From Microbacterium foliorum (GTDB taxonomy: Bacteria > Actinomycetota > Actinomycetes > Actinomycetales > Microbacteriaceae), in the NCBI RefSeq assembly GCF_006385575.1, contig NZ_CP041040.1:682001-746000 (forward strand): a stretch of DNA of 64,000 nt, given 5' to 3'. Numbering within the stretch: the first letter of the stretch is position 1; the number at the start of each line of letters is the position of its first letter. The translations under genes and the position numbers were made by a program. The notes under the pieces are model-generated. The model searched no databases and was not told where the DNA came from. It saw nothing but the letters and a program-made list of their open reading frames with translations. Shown here piece after piece: positions 26,049 to 34,242 of this stretch.

Positions 26049-26693
26049 TCAGGCGAACGTGCCCAACGCGCGCCGGTAGCTGTCGCTGTTCTCCCGTGTC
26101 GCAGAGGTCGTGAGAAGGGCGTTCTCGCCGACTCTGTGGGTGAACTCACCTGCACAGGGAATGGTCACGATCTTCGTCAGGCCGGCACGCCACGCCGGGA
26201 TCAGTGCCGGCAGATCCCGCCGTTCGGGTTGGTCTTCGAGTCGTGCCGGCATCGCCGCCAAATGAGCCTCCGCTCCCTTCTGCGACCAGGTGGCGAACGA
26301 TCCATGGTCGAACGCGGTGTCGCCGAACTCGTCGCGCCAGCTGGGTCCGACTATGCGGTGGAGAAGCTCAGCGCGTTCGGGTGAACCGTCAGCGGTGGTC
26401 CGAAGCTCGTCGAACAACCGCGGATCCTGGTCGCGGCCGGCGTGAGCCAGGGCCGCATGCCAGATGCGGGGCCACGTGGCACCCCACTCGTCGCGAGTGG
26501 CGGCACGGACTGCGGGATCCGGAACGGCGACGGGCGTATCCACCAGCAGCGGAGGCAGGTCATCGCCTTCGGGCTGCAGTTCGTACGCTTCCCGCAGCCA
26601 GAGCAGCTCCATGAGGATGTGCGGGCTGTCGTCGACCGTGATCGACATGTCGTGCGGCCACGGGTTGCCCGGCATCGGTGCGCTGGATCTCAT
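26049..26693 (-). CDS. Hypothetical protein
   Basis: Protein of 214 aa, from an ATG preceded by AAAGGGGG. It is soluble, without signal peptide or membrane segments, and rich in Trp and Arg (DEWGATWPRIWHAALAHAG; GPSWRDEFGDTAFDHGSFATW). I do not recognise a domain. Position between a GNAT and the azt cluster tells little; the azt terminator separates it from the zinc genes. Confidence 0.65.
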   Translation of the reverse strand: MRSSAPMPGNPWPHDMSITVDDSPHILMELLWLREAYELQPEGDDLPPLLVDTPVAVPDPAVRAATRDEWGATWPRIWHAALAHAGRDQDPRLFDELRTTADGSPERAELLHRIVGPSWRDEFGDTAFDHGSFATWSQKGAEAHLAAMPARLEDQPERRDLPALIPAWRAGLTKIVTIPCAGEFTHRVGENALLTTSATRENSDSYRRALGTFA

Positions 26694-26770
26694 GGTCCCC
26701 CTTTCCGGCCCACCCATCCTGGCGGTCTCGCCTGCTCGAAGCAACGACCTGCAGGGGTTGCAGTCGAAGT

Positions 26771-26804
26771 TGGGGCGGAGTGCATCGACGTGCACTCCGC
26801 CCCA
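26771..26804 (-). terminator. Terminator of the azt zinc operon
   Basis: A perfect 14-bp stem (26771-26784 with 26791-26804, loop 6 nt) starts 15 nt beyond the aztD1 stop on the minus strand. It lacks a clear U-tract but its strength and place fit an end-of-operon hairpin. Confidence 0.6.
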
Positions 26805-26818
26805 TCTCGATCCTGAGG

Positions 26819-28030
26819 TCAGCCCGCGGCGGGCGCGATCTCGTTCGGCGTCACCTCGAGCTCGGTGCTCGCGAGCACCTCACCGGTAGTCAGGTCGACC
26901 GCATGCACGCTGTTCGCTGCCGGTTCGGTGACGTAGGCGATGTTCCCGGCGACGACGATGGCGGGGTGGGCGTCCTGCCATTCGGCCGGGCCCTCCCACG
27001 CCTCGACGACGGGGAAGCTGTCGGTGATCTCGCCGGACTCCGGGTCGAGCACGTGGATCGATCCGTCGCTGCTGAGGATGTACGCGAGGTCCTCCGGTCC
27101 GCGCACGACGTCGCGGAAGGTGTACTCGACGCCCTCGGGAAGGTCGACGACCTCGAGCGTCTTGGCCTCGGTGTCGATCAGAGTCACGGCGCTGAGCAGG
27201 TAGCCCTCGGCGTCGATGTCGTTCTTGTAGTCTCCGACGATGATCGGGCTGGTCTCGCTGACGTAGGCGTTGCCCATGCGGCCGTAGGGCTGGTCGGGAG
27301 CATCGACCTTCGTGATCTCGCCGTCGTGGTAGATGATCGCGCCGTTCTCGCAACCGAAGACGACGGCCTCATCCTTCGCGGTGCCCTCGCCGTGCACGCC
27401 GGGGCACTGGTCCGACGACGCGATCTCGGCGCCCTCAGCATCCTTCGCGACGATGCCGTTGCGGCCGTCGGCGTTGCCCACCGTGGTCAGGAAGGTGCCG
27501 TCCTCGAGCACGACCGAGACGCCGTGGTGCGCCTCGACACCCGGGATGGTCTCGACGTCTGGAAGGCCGTCTGCGCTCGCCAGGTCTGCGGTGTCGAAGA
27601 TCGTGGTGTCGCTCGTGCCGTCGGCGTAGAGCACGGTCTTGTCGGCATGCCGAACGACGTGACCCGGGGTGTCGGCCTCGAAGATCGTGTCGGTGAGCTC
27701 GGGCTCGTCGGTCGATCCGGCGGCCGTGTCGAGCACCTGGAAGCCCTCGCTCATGGTGACCATGACGTGTCGGTCATCGCCTGCGGGGTTGAGGCGCGTG
27801 AACGGCTCGGACTCGAAGTCGGCCACGGTGTCGAGGGTCTCGCCGTCGAGCACGAGGATGCCGCCCTCATAGGCGACCGCGACGCGGGGGCCCGGTTGCG
27901 AATCGGAACCGCTGCCGTCGGGGGTGGATGCCGGCGCGGTCGAGCCGCCGGCGGCGCACGACGCCAGCGTGACGACGGCGCCGAGCGCCGCGGCGCTGAT
28001 CAACGCGCGACGAAGGGGGGAGGTTCGCAT
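26819..28030 (-). CDS. aztD: AztD-like periplasmic-type zinc metallochaperone lipoprotein (copy 1)
   Basis: Lipoprotein of 403 aa: signal peptide with lipobox TLASC (C25), a short linker, then a beta-propeller-like domain with YVTE and LDPESGEI-type blade repeats. It matches AztD, the chaperone that delivers zinc to the binding protein AztC in the Paracoccus-type AztABCD system. Histidine pairs that could bind zinc are in GVEAHHGVSVV and CPGVHGEG. It is the last gene of the minus-strand unit, 29 bp after aztC. Good RBS (AGGAAAG). Confidence 0.85.
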   Translation of the reverse strand: MRTSPLRRALISAAALGAVVTLASCAAGGSTAPASTPDGSGSDSQPGPRVAVAYEGGILVLDGETLDTVADFESEPFTRLNPAGDDRHVMVTMSEGFQVLDTAAGSTDEPELTDTIFEADTPGHVVRHADKTVLYADGTSDTTIFDTADLASADGLPDVETIPGVEAHHGVSVVLEDGTFLTTVGNADGRNGIVAKDAEGAEIASSDQCPGVHGEGTAKDEAVVFGCENGAIIYHDGEITKVDAPDQPYGRMGNAYVSETSPIIVGDYKNDIDAEGYLLSAVTLIDTEAKTLEVVDLPEGVEYTFRDVVRGPEDLAYILSSDGSIHVLDPESGEITDSFPVVEAWEGPAEWQDAHPAIVVAGNIAYVTEPAANSVHAVDLTTGEVLASTELEVTPNEIAPAAG

Positions 28031-28059
28031 GTGCTTTCCTCTTTCTCTGTGGTGAGGCC

Positions 28060-28971
28060 TCACTGGGTGAGACCGGTGGTGATGCGTTCGGTGTTGACGC
28101 GCATCATGGTCAGGTAGTCGGGTGCGCCCTCGTCGGGTGCGGTGAGCGACTCGGTGAAGAGCTCGATGACCTCGACTTGCACATTCGCCTCGCTCGCGAG
28201 GGCCTGCACCAGGCGGTCCGGCGAGGAGGACTCCGCGAAGATCGCTGGCACCCCGGTCTCCTCGATCGCGTCGACGAGGTCGGCGAGGTCGGATGCCGAG
28301 GGTGCGGCGAGCGTCGTGCCACCGGGGATCACCGCGCCGACGATGTCGAAGTCGAAGCGCTGAGCGAGGTAGCCGAAGACGTGGTGATTGGTGACCAGCG
28401 CGCGTCGATCATCGGGGATCGTGGCGAAGGCGTCGGCCATCTCCGCGTCCAGCTCTCGGAGCTCCTCGCGGTAGTCCGCGATCGTCGAATCGAGCGCCTC
28501 GACATCGATGCCGTCGAGCTCTGCGAGCACCGGCCCGACGGCATCGACCACGTCGATCATGCGCTCGGGGTCGGTCCAGAAGTGCGAATCCGGCATCCCC
28601 GCGGCGTCGCCCTCGCTGTAGTCGAGCACCTCGATGACATCCCCCGCCACGAACGCGGGCACGTCGGCGGCCCCGTCGAGGTGCTGCTGCAACCCCTCCT
28701 CCAGGCCGAGCCCGTTGGACACCAGCAGGTCGGCGCTGCGCAGAGTGGCAGCCTCCTGCGCCGAGATCTCGAACGAGTGCGGGTCGGCGTTGGGCTTCAT
28801 GAGCGTCACGACCTGCGCCTGGTCGCCGACCAGCTCTTCGACGACGTCGCCGAGGATGTTCGTCGAGACGACGATGGTCGGGCGGGAGTCGCTTGCTGTC
28901 GAGCAGGCGGCGAGGCCAGTAGCGGTGAGGCCGACGAGGGCGAACGTCGCGAGGAGGCGTGCGGGGCGCAT
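28060..28971 (-). CDS. aztC: Zinc ABC transporter substrate-binding lipoprotein AztC
   Basis: Cluster A-I (ZnuA-like) metal-binding protein of 303 aa with lipobox GLAAC (C23). Likely zinc ligands: H65 in NADPHSFEIS, H130 in PDSHFWTDPE, H196/H197 in VTNHHVFGY, and an acidic residue near 247-252 (AESSSPD). The long His-rich loop of ZnuA is absent, as expected for AztC, which receives zinc from AztD. One base separates its ATG from the upstream stop. Confidence 0.9.
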   Translation of the reverse strand: MRPARLLATFALVGLTATGLAACSTASDSRPTIVVSTNILGDVVEELVGDQAQVVTLMKPNADPHSFEISAQEAATLRSADLLVSNGLGLEEGLQQHLDGAADVPAFVAGDVIEVLDYSEGDAAGMPDSHFWTDPERMIDVVDAVGPVLAELDGIDVEALDSTIADYREELRELDAEMADAFATIPDDRRALVTNHHVFGYLAQRFDFDIVGAVIPGGTTLAAPSASDLADLVDAIEETGVPAIFAESSSPDRLVQALASEANVQVEVIELFTESLTAPDEGAPDYLTMMRVNTERITTGLTQ

Positions 28972-28972
28972 G

Positions 28973-30196
28973 TCAGCGTCCTGTCTCGGCGACGAACGCC
29001 GGTTCGGTGGCGGTGTCGAAGGTGCGGGCGACGCGCGCGGCATCCGCGTAGTCGATCTCGTAGAGCCTGTGCTCGGCCGGTGCGCTCAGGTAGGCGCGGT
29101 GCTGATCGGCGATGAGCGTCGGCGTCATGCCTGCGGCGAGGGACTCGGCTGCGAGTGGCGGTGTCTCCGCGAGCACGGCACCACTTTCGTCGTCCAGCAC
29201 GAGCACGCGGCCGTCCTGCGCGAGAGCGAGCAGGTGGCCGTCTTCGTCGTCTACCGCAGTCACGTGCACCAGTGGTGCGGGGGAGGGGAGGAGAGTCCAC
29301 GACCTCGCGCGGGTGTCGAGCACCCAGATCCCTTCGGAGCCGGCGAGCCCCGCGACGGTCGGGCGTCCCTCGCGGTTGTCGAAGTCCGTGACGGCCGGCG
29401 CAGTCGTGCCTTCCGGGTAGGGGATGCGCTCCACTTGCAGCTCATCGCCGTCGACGTGCGCGAGGAGGGCGCCGTCTGCGCATCCGACGACCGCACCGAC
29501 CCGCGTGGTGATCGTGCCGGCGGGAGCAACGCACGACTCATCGAGACCGGTCTCCTCGCCATCGGCGGTGTACCCGCGCACACTCGTGCCGATGCCGTCA
29601 GTCGCCTCGGTGACCAGTGCGAACGAGCCCACCGGCACGACAAGACCGTCGTGCGGCTCGCGCTCGATTCGGAACAGCTCGCTGATCTCGCGCTTCGACA
29701 GCGCGTGGGTGTCGAGCAGCACGGCATCGCCGGAGCCCGCGAACGAGATGCCGGTGCCGCCGGTCGTGGAGAGATTGGTCGTCGCGATGGTGGCGTCGCC
29801 TTTTCCGTCCACCGCGCCGAGCAGAGCGGGTTCAGCGCGGTAGTAGTGGAAGTGATCGACGTGATCCCAGGTCCAGACGCCGCTGTCGACGATCTCGACT
29901 CCGTCGCTCGTCTCTGCGAACAGGTACCGTCCGTCGGTCGTCATGTCGGTGGGCGCCGGGATCTCGCCTATGTCCGTGACGCGCTCGTCGAGCAGGTCCA
30001 GGTGGCTGACGGTGCCGTGCGGATCGATCGAGGTCAGGCCGAGCTGCGGTTCGGCCACCTCTTCCGCGCCGGCGATGTCGCCGTGCCCGTCGTCCGTCGT
30101 TCCGCTCGAGGGCGGCTCGGCGGGGGTCGTGCCGCAGGCGGCGAGAGCGACCGTGAGGGCGCCGGTCAGGGCGAACAGAGTGATGCGAGAGCGCAC
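28973..30196 (-). CDS. Second AztD-like lipoprotein of the zinc cluster
   Basis: Lipoprotein of 407 aa (lipobox ALAAC, C21) with the same length and propeller-like repeats as the neighbouring AztD but clearly different sequence. It has its own histidine-rich patches: DDGHGDIAGAEE near the N-terminus and WDHVDHFHYY in the middle. It lies between aztB and aztC, so it is probably a diverged chaperone or a second zinc-loading protein. GTG start, with GGAAGGA upstream. Annotated in many genomes only as hypothetical ABC-associated protein. Confidence 0.75.
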   Translation of the reverse strand: MRSRITLFALTGALTVALAACGTTPAEPPSSGTTDDGHGDIAGAEEVAEPQLGLTSIDPHGTVSHLDLLDERVTDIGEIPAPTDMTTDGRYLFAETSDGVEIVDSGVWTWDHVDHFHYYRAEPALLGAVDGKGDATIATTNLSTTGGTGISFAGSGDAVLLDTHALSKREISELFRIEREPHDGLVVPVGSFALVTEATDGIGTSVRGYTADGEETGLDESCVAPAGTITTRVGAVVGCADGALLAHVDGDELQVERIPYPEGTTAPAVTDFDNREGRPTVAGLAGSEGIWVLDTRARSWTLLPSPAPLVHVTAVDDEDGHLLALAQDGRVLVLDDESGAVLAETPPLAAESLAAGMTPTLIADQHRAYLSAPAEHRLYEIDYADAARVARTFDTATEPAFVAETGR

Positions 30197-30251
30197 GGGG
30201 TCCTTCCTTGTCGTATGTCGTGCGGGAGGTCGCGTCGTCGCGACAGCGGGG

Positions 30252-31103
30252 TCAGACGTGTTGCGTCCGGGCCACGCGAGAGTCGAGGGCTGCCCGCACC
30301 GTCCACGAGAGGCAGGCGAGCAGGATCGCGGATGCCGCGACGGAGGCGCCGGCTGCCGTTGCGGCGTACCAGGACGCGAGAAGGCCGAGGAGCACGGCGG
30401 CCACGCCGAAGAGCGCGGACAGTGCCATGCGGGTCGGGATGCGGGTGGTCCAATGGCCGGCGGCGACGGCCGGGGCGAGCAGCAGTCCGACGACGAGCAT
30501 CGAGCCGACCGCCTGGTAGGACGCGACGACGGCGAGAGTCACGAGCCCGACGAGCGCCGCCTGTGCGATCTGCGGACGCAGCCCCAGCACCGATGCGATG
30601 CGCGCGTCGAGGGACAGGGCGACGAACGAGCGGTGGAACAGCGCGGCGACCATCAGCCCGATCGTGGCGGCCGCGGCGAGCAGCACGAGGTCGCCGGAGC
30701 TGATCGCGAGGATGTCGCCGAACAGGATGGCGGTCGCATCGGTGGCGAAGCTGCCGGAGTGGGAGATGATGATGACCCCCAGCGCCAGCATCGACACGAA
30801 CAGCAGCCCGATGCTGGTGTCGTACGAGAGGCGAGCGCGCCGCTGCAGCGCGCCGATTCCCAGGCTCATCGCGATGGCGCTGAGCGCTCCGCCGACGAGC
30901 ACCGGCAGCGAGAGCACGGTGGCCAGGGCGACGCCCGGAAGCATGCCGTGCGCCAGTGCTTCGCCGAGGAATGCCATTCCGCGGATGACCACCCACGTGC
31001 CGACGATCGCGCAGAGGATCGCGACGAGCGCCCCGCCGAGCATCCCCCGCTGCAGGAAGTCGAGGGTGAACGGGTCGAGAAGTCCGGTCGGATGAGCACT
31101 CAC
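30252..31103 (-). CDS. aztB: Zinc ABC transporter permease AztB
   Basis: Integral membrane protein of 283 aa with eight or nine hydrophobic segments, in the ABC-3 (ZnuB/MntB) family. Family marks include GMAFLGEALAHGMLPGVALA near the N-terminus and SYQAVGSMLVVGLLLAPAVAA in the C-terminal half. The GTG at 31103 lies 8 nt after a TAGGCT -10 box (31117-31112), so the start is nearly leaderless. First gene of aztB-aztD2-aztC-aztD1. Confidence 0.9.
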   Translation of the reverse strand: MSAHPTGLLDPFTLDFLQRGMLGGALVAILCAIVGTWVVIRGMAFLGEALAHGMLPGVALATVLSLPVLVGGALSAIAMSLGIGALQRRARLSYDTSIGLLFVSMLALGVIIISHSGSFATDATAILFGDILAISSGDLVLLAAAATIGLMVAALFHRSFVALSLDARIASVLGLRPQIAQAALVGLVTLAVVASYQAVGSMLVVGLLLAPAVAAGHWTTRIPTRMALSALFGVAAVLLGLLASWYAATAAGASVAASAILLACLSWTVRAALDSRVARTQHV

Positions 31104-31111
31104 AATCTGCG

Positions 31112-31152
31112 AGCCTAGACGTTTTTGAGAATGATTATCAAACTCATAAAGT
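31112..31152. promoter_or_regulatory. Zur box with divergent aztA and aztB promoters
   Basis: TTTGAGAATGATTATCAAA (31124-31142) is a palindrome with 8 of 9 pairs matching around G31133, the form of a Zur/Fur-family operator. It overlaps the -35 of aztA (TTTGAG, with TAAAGT at 31147-31152, 17 bp) and, on the other strand, the -35 of aztB (TTGATA, with TAGGCT at 31117-31112, 18 bp). One repressor dimer could shut both. Confidence 0.8.
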
Positions 31153-31158
31153 GAAGTC

Positions 31159-31809
31159 ATGACTTTTCTCGGATCGGTCCAGACCGTGGCCGCACGCCTG
31201 ACGGGCATCAACGTCTCCTTCGACGGTCGCGCCGCGCTGTCGGGCATCGACGTCGACGTGCCATCGGCGACGGTGACCGTCATCACCGGCCCGAACGGAG
31301 CCGGCAAATCGACGCTGCTCGAGGTCCTCGCCGGAACGCGGGAGCATGCCGGCGAGCGGAATGTCAGCGGGAGCGTCGCCTTCGTGCCGCAGCGAGCGGC
31401 GATCCCGCAGGGGCTCCCGGTCTCAGTGAGAGACGTGGTGAGCGTCGGTGCGTGGGGCCGGCTCGGACTGTGGCGACGAATGGATGCCACGTCGCGCGAG
31501 CTCGTCGAGCGATCGATGGATCGACTCGACATCGGCGCGCTCTCACGGCATCCGTTCGCGTCTCTCTCGGGTGGTCAGCAGCAGCGCACCCTGCTCGCCC
31601 AGGGTCTGGCACGTGACGCCGACCTGCTGCTGCTCGATGAACCGACGACGGGTCTCGACGCGACGAGCGGACTCCGCATCCGAGAGGTGCTGCGCGAGGA
31701 GGCGGCGCGCGGTGTCGCCGTCGTCTGCGTCTCGCACGACCCCGCTGTCATCGGCGATGCCGAGCACGTGGTCGCCCTGATCGAGGGGCGAGTTCGCGTC
31801 GACGGCTGA
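31159..31809 (+). CDS. aztA: Zinc ABC transporter ATP-binding protein AztA
   Basis: ATPase of 216 aa with Walker A GPNGAGKST (44-52), Q-loop region VPQRA, signature LSGGQQQR (136-143), Walker B LLLLDEP (156-162) and switch His in CVSHDP. Length and sequence fit AztA/ZnuC. It is transcribed away from aztB, so the transporter is split over two strands joined by one Zur box. ATG is 6 nt after its -10, so it is probably leaderless. Confidence 0.92.
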   Translation: MTFLGSVQTVAARLTGINVSFDGRAALSGIDVDVPSATVTVITGPNGAGKSTLLEVLAGTREHAGERNVSGSVAFVPQRAAIPQGLPVSVRDVVSVGAWGRLGLWRRMDATSRELVERSMDRLDIGALSRHPFASLSGGQQQRTLLAQGLARDADLLLLDEPTTGLDATSGLRIREVLREEAARGVAVVCVSHDPAVIGDAEHVVALIEGRVRVDG

Positions 31810-31835
31810 TCCGTCGTAGAGCCTGCTGACCTCTC

Positions 31836-31866
31836 TTGACCTTGACACCATGACAAGGTGTGAAGT
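31836..31866 (+). promoter_or_regulatory. MerR-type operator/promoter
   Basis: CCTTGACACCATGACAAGG (31840-31858) is a 19-bp imperfect dyad (7 of 9 pairs). It lies in a 19-bp spacer between TTGACC (31836-31841) and a weak TGAAGT (31861-31866). Over-long spacers with a dyad are the mark of MerR-activated promoters. The MerR gene is two genes downstream. Confidence 0.75.
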
Positions 31867-31886
31867 GTGATGCGGAGGTGGTTTTC

Positions 31887-32561
31887 ATGAACGACAACAG
31901 CCCGACGGCACAGGTGACACGGCTTCGCGATGCTCTGCGCGCAGCCGACGCGTCCGCTCGACTGCAGGCAGCTCTCACGGCGGGCATCCGTGCAGACGAC
32001 GCATATCTCTCGACCCTCATCGACCGGTGTGCGGTGGAACCGGACTTCTACGTGCGCGACATGCTCACGTGGGCGATCACCCGTCACGATCGCACCCGGG
32101 CCGTCGACCTCTTGCTGCCTGAACTCCGTTCCGCGAACCCGCAGGCACGGAGTCAAGCACTGCACAGCCTGTCGAAGATCCAGGACCCTCGGGCCTGGCC
32201 GGCAATCACGACCGACCTGCTGCGCGATGCGGATGCAGAAGTCGCAAAGACGGCATGGCGCACCGCGGCAGGACTCGCGCCCGAGAGCGAACGCGGCGAG
32301 TTGGCTCGTGAACTCGGGAGGAACTTCGGCCGGGGCGATGGAGAGCTCCAGCGCAGCCTCAGCCGCGCGATCGCCATGCTCGGTCCCGCGGCCGAACCAG
32401 TGGTCGAGGAGGCCTCCGAGTCCAGGGACCCGGGCGTTCGAGCTCACGCTCTCGCCACTGCGCATGTGATGGCGAACCCCGACGACAGCTTCGAGACCGC
32501 CGTCGAAGAAGCACGACGCGTGGCCGCGCTTCGCGCTGCGCCGACGATCGAGGGCCACTGA
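31887..32561 (+). CDS. HEAT-repeat protein
   Basis: Protein of 224 aa, all helical, built from HEAT-type repeats of about 30 residues (for example LLPELRSANPQARSQALHSL and ITTDLLRDADAEVAKTAWRT). No enzyme motif or membrane segment. ATG follows GGAGG at 8-nt spacing. It is the first gene behind a MerR-type promoter and is followed 2 nt later by a MerR-HEAT fusion, so it may bind that regulator or share its ligand. Function unknown. Confidence 0.75.
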   Translation: MNDNSPTAQVTRLRDALRAADASARLQAALTAGIRADDAYLSTLIDRCAVEPDFYVRDMLTWAITRHDRTRAVDLLLPELRSANPQARSQALHSLSKIQDPRAWPAITTDLLRDADAEVAKTAWRTAAGLAPESERGELARELGRNFGRGDGELQRSLSRAIAMLGPAAEPVVEEASESRDPGVRAHALATAHVMANPDDSFETAVEEARRVAALRAAPTIEGH

Positions 32562-32563
32562 CC

Positions 32564-33559
32564 GTGCTGATCGGCGAGGTCGCACGGCGAAGCGGAGTCA
32601 GTGCACGGATGCTGCGCCATTACGACCGCATCGGTCTCCTTTCGCCATCCGCGCGCACGGCGAGCGGCTACCGGCAGTACACGGAAGCGGACCTGCAGCG
32701 ACTCTTCCATGTCGAGAGCCTGCGCTCGCTCGGATTCAGCCTGTCGGAGATCGCGACGAACCTCGACATCGACGACTTCGCCCCGGGGAAGCTCGTCGAC
32801 CAACTCGCTGAGCGCGCTCGGGTGAAGCTGATCGCGACAGAGGAGCTTCTGTCACGGCTCGAACGAATAAGAGCGAGCGAGCCTCGCGGCTGGTTGGACG
32901 TGCTGCGTATCGTCGAACTCATACGCGGGTTCGACTCCAGCAGTGCGTCCGACCGGCAGCGGTTGGCACTGTCGTTGGACACGGTCGACGAAAGCAGCAC
33001 CGCAGTTCTCGTGGAGGCCGTGCTTCGCGAGACTGAGCCGAACGTGGCCGGTGCGCTCCTCTGGTCGATCGCTCGAATGGGTGACGCCGCCGTACCCGCA
33101 CTCACTCGAGCGCTCGACTCGCACGAGCAGTCGCGATGCCGTCGCGCGCTCGAAGCGCTGCTGAAGATCGGGACGCCGAGATCGCTGGCCGTCGTCGCTG
33201 CACGAACCGCCCACAGCGATGGACACGTGCGCGCGCGGGCCAACCTCATCGCGGGCGCGAACGGCGACGACCGAACCGTTCCGTCGCTGGTCACGATGGT
33301 GGCGGTGGGTGAGTTGGATATCGAAGCGGCAGAGGCGCTCGAGACCCTCGCTCAGAGCGAGCAGGGTGCGAGGCGCGTGGCCCGCCAGGCCGGCATCGCC
33401 ACCCATGCCGCGGACGCGAACGGGCGCCGACGCCTCGCGGGAATGCTCGCCTCCATACCGGGCGCGGAAGCGGAAGCGACTCTGCGCCTGCTCGCGACCG
33501 CCGCCGACAGCGCCGTCGCACTGACCGCCCGTGCCCACCTCCAGGCTCGCGCCACCTGA
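32564..33559 (+). CDS. MerR-family regulator with C-terminal HEAT repeats
   Basis: Protein of 331 aa. Residues 1-70 are a MerR winged helix (LIGEVARRSGVSARMLRHYD; GLLSPSARTASGYRQY), then a dimerisation coil (about 75-115), then about 200 residues of HEAT-like repeats (AVLVEAVLRETEPNVAGALL; PALTRALDSHEQSRCRRALE). No metal-binding Cys cluster is present; the ligand domain is the helical array. It overlaps no gene but follows the HEAT gene by 2 nt (GTG start). The MerR-type operator upstream of the pair fits autoregulation. Confidence 0.85.
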   Translation: MLIGEVARRSGVSARMLRHYDRIGLLSPSARTASGYRQYTEADLQRLFHVESLRSLGFSLSEIATNLDIDDFAPGKLVDQLAERARVKLIATEELLSRLERIRASEPRGWLDVLRIVELIRGFDSSSASDRQRLALSLDTVDESSTAVLVEAVLRETEPNVAGALLWSIARMGDAAVPALTRALDSHEQSRCRRALEALLKIGTPRSLAVVAARTAHSDGHVRARANLIAGANGDDRTVPSLVTMVAVGELDIEAAEALETLAQSEQGARRVARQAGIATHAADANGRRRLAGMLASIPGAEAEATLRLLATAADSAVALTARAHLQARAT

Positions 33560-33582
33560 AGGAGACGAGGGGAGGCTGCCCG

Positions 33583-34242
33583 CTAGAGCAGCCGGCGCTG
33601 CGAGGCCCACACCGTGAGCTCGTGTCGCGAAGACAGCTGCAGCTTCCGCAACACCGATGAGACGTGCGTCTCGACCGTCTTGATCGAGATGAACAGCTCG
33701 GCGGCCACCTCCTTGTAGGCGTAGCCGCGGGCGATCAGCCGCATCACCTCCTGCTCGCGCGCCGACAGTCGGTCGAGTTCGTCGGTCGTCGTGGCGATCT
33801 CGCCGGCGACAGCGCCGAACGCATCGAGCACGAACCCGGCGAGCCGCGGCGAGAACACCGCATCCCCGCCTGCGACGGCGTGCACTGCGCGGCTGACCTC
33901 CCCGCCCGATGAGCCCTTCGTGATGTAGCCGCGCGCCCCAGCGCGAATCACTCGCACGACGTCGGCTGCGGCATCCGACACGCTCAGGGCCAGGAACCGG
34001 GCCGTCGTCGGCAGCGAGCCGCGGATCACCGACTCGCCGCCGGTGGAGTCGTCGCCGCTGCCGCCGGGAAGGTGCACGTCGAGGAGCACGACATCGGGCA
34101 CGGTCTCGCTGATCATCGCAATGGCGGACGGCACGTCGGCCGCCTCGCCGACCACCTCGACGCTCGCGTCGAGATCGGCGCGGAGCCCCGAGCGGAAGAT
34201 CGAGTGGTCGTCGACGATCACGATCCGGATGCTGTCAGCCAC
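33583..34242 (-). CDS. NarL/LuxR-type response regulator
   Basis: Protein of 219 aa with receiver (IRIVIVDDHSIFRSGLRADL; Asp in DVVLLDVHLPGG; Lys in GYITKGSSGG) and LuxR HTH (LSAREQEVMRLIARGYAYKE). The receiver has a short insertion (GSGDDSTGGESVI) after the phosphoacceptor. The GTG at 34242 overlaps the kinase stop by 8 nt and has GAGGAC upstream; an ATG at 34260 is an alternative. Partner of the PspC kinase. Confidence 0.92.
   Translation of the reverse strand: MADSIRIVIVDDHSIFRSGLRADLDASVEVVGEAADVPSAIAMISETVPDVVLLDVHLPGGSGDDSTGGESVIRGSLPTTARFLALSVSDAAADVVRVIRAGARGYITKGSSGGEVSRAVHAVAGGDAVFSPRLAGFVLDAFGAVAGEIATTTDELDRLSAREQEVMRLIARGYAYKEVAAELFISIKTVETHVSSVLRKLQLSSRHELTVWASQRRLL

Noticed and set aside
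31860..31886. Upstream ATG for the HEAT gene at 31860
   Set aside because: It would lie inside the promoter; the ATG at 31887 has GGAGG at proper spacing.
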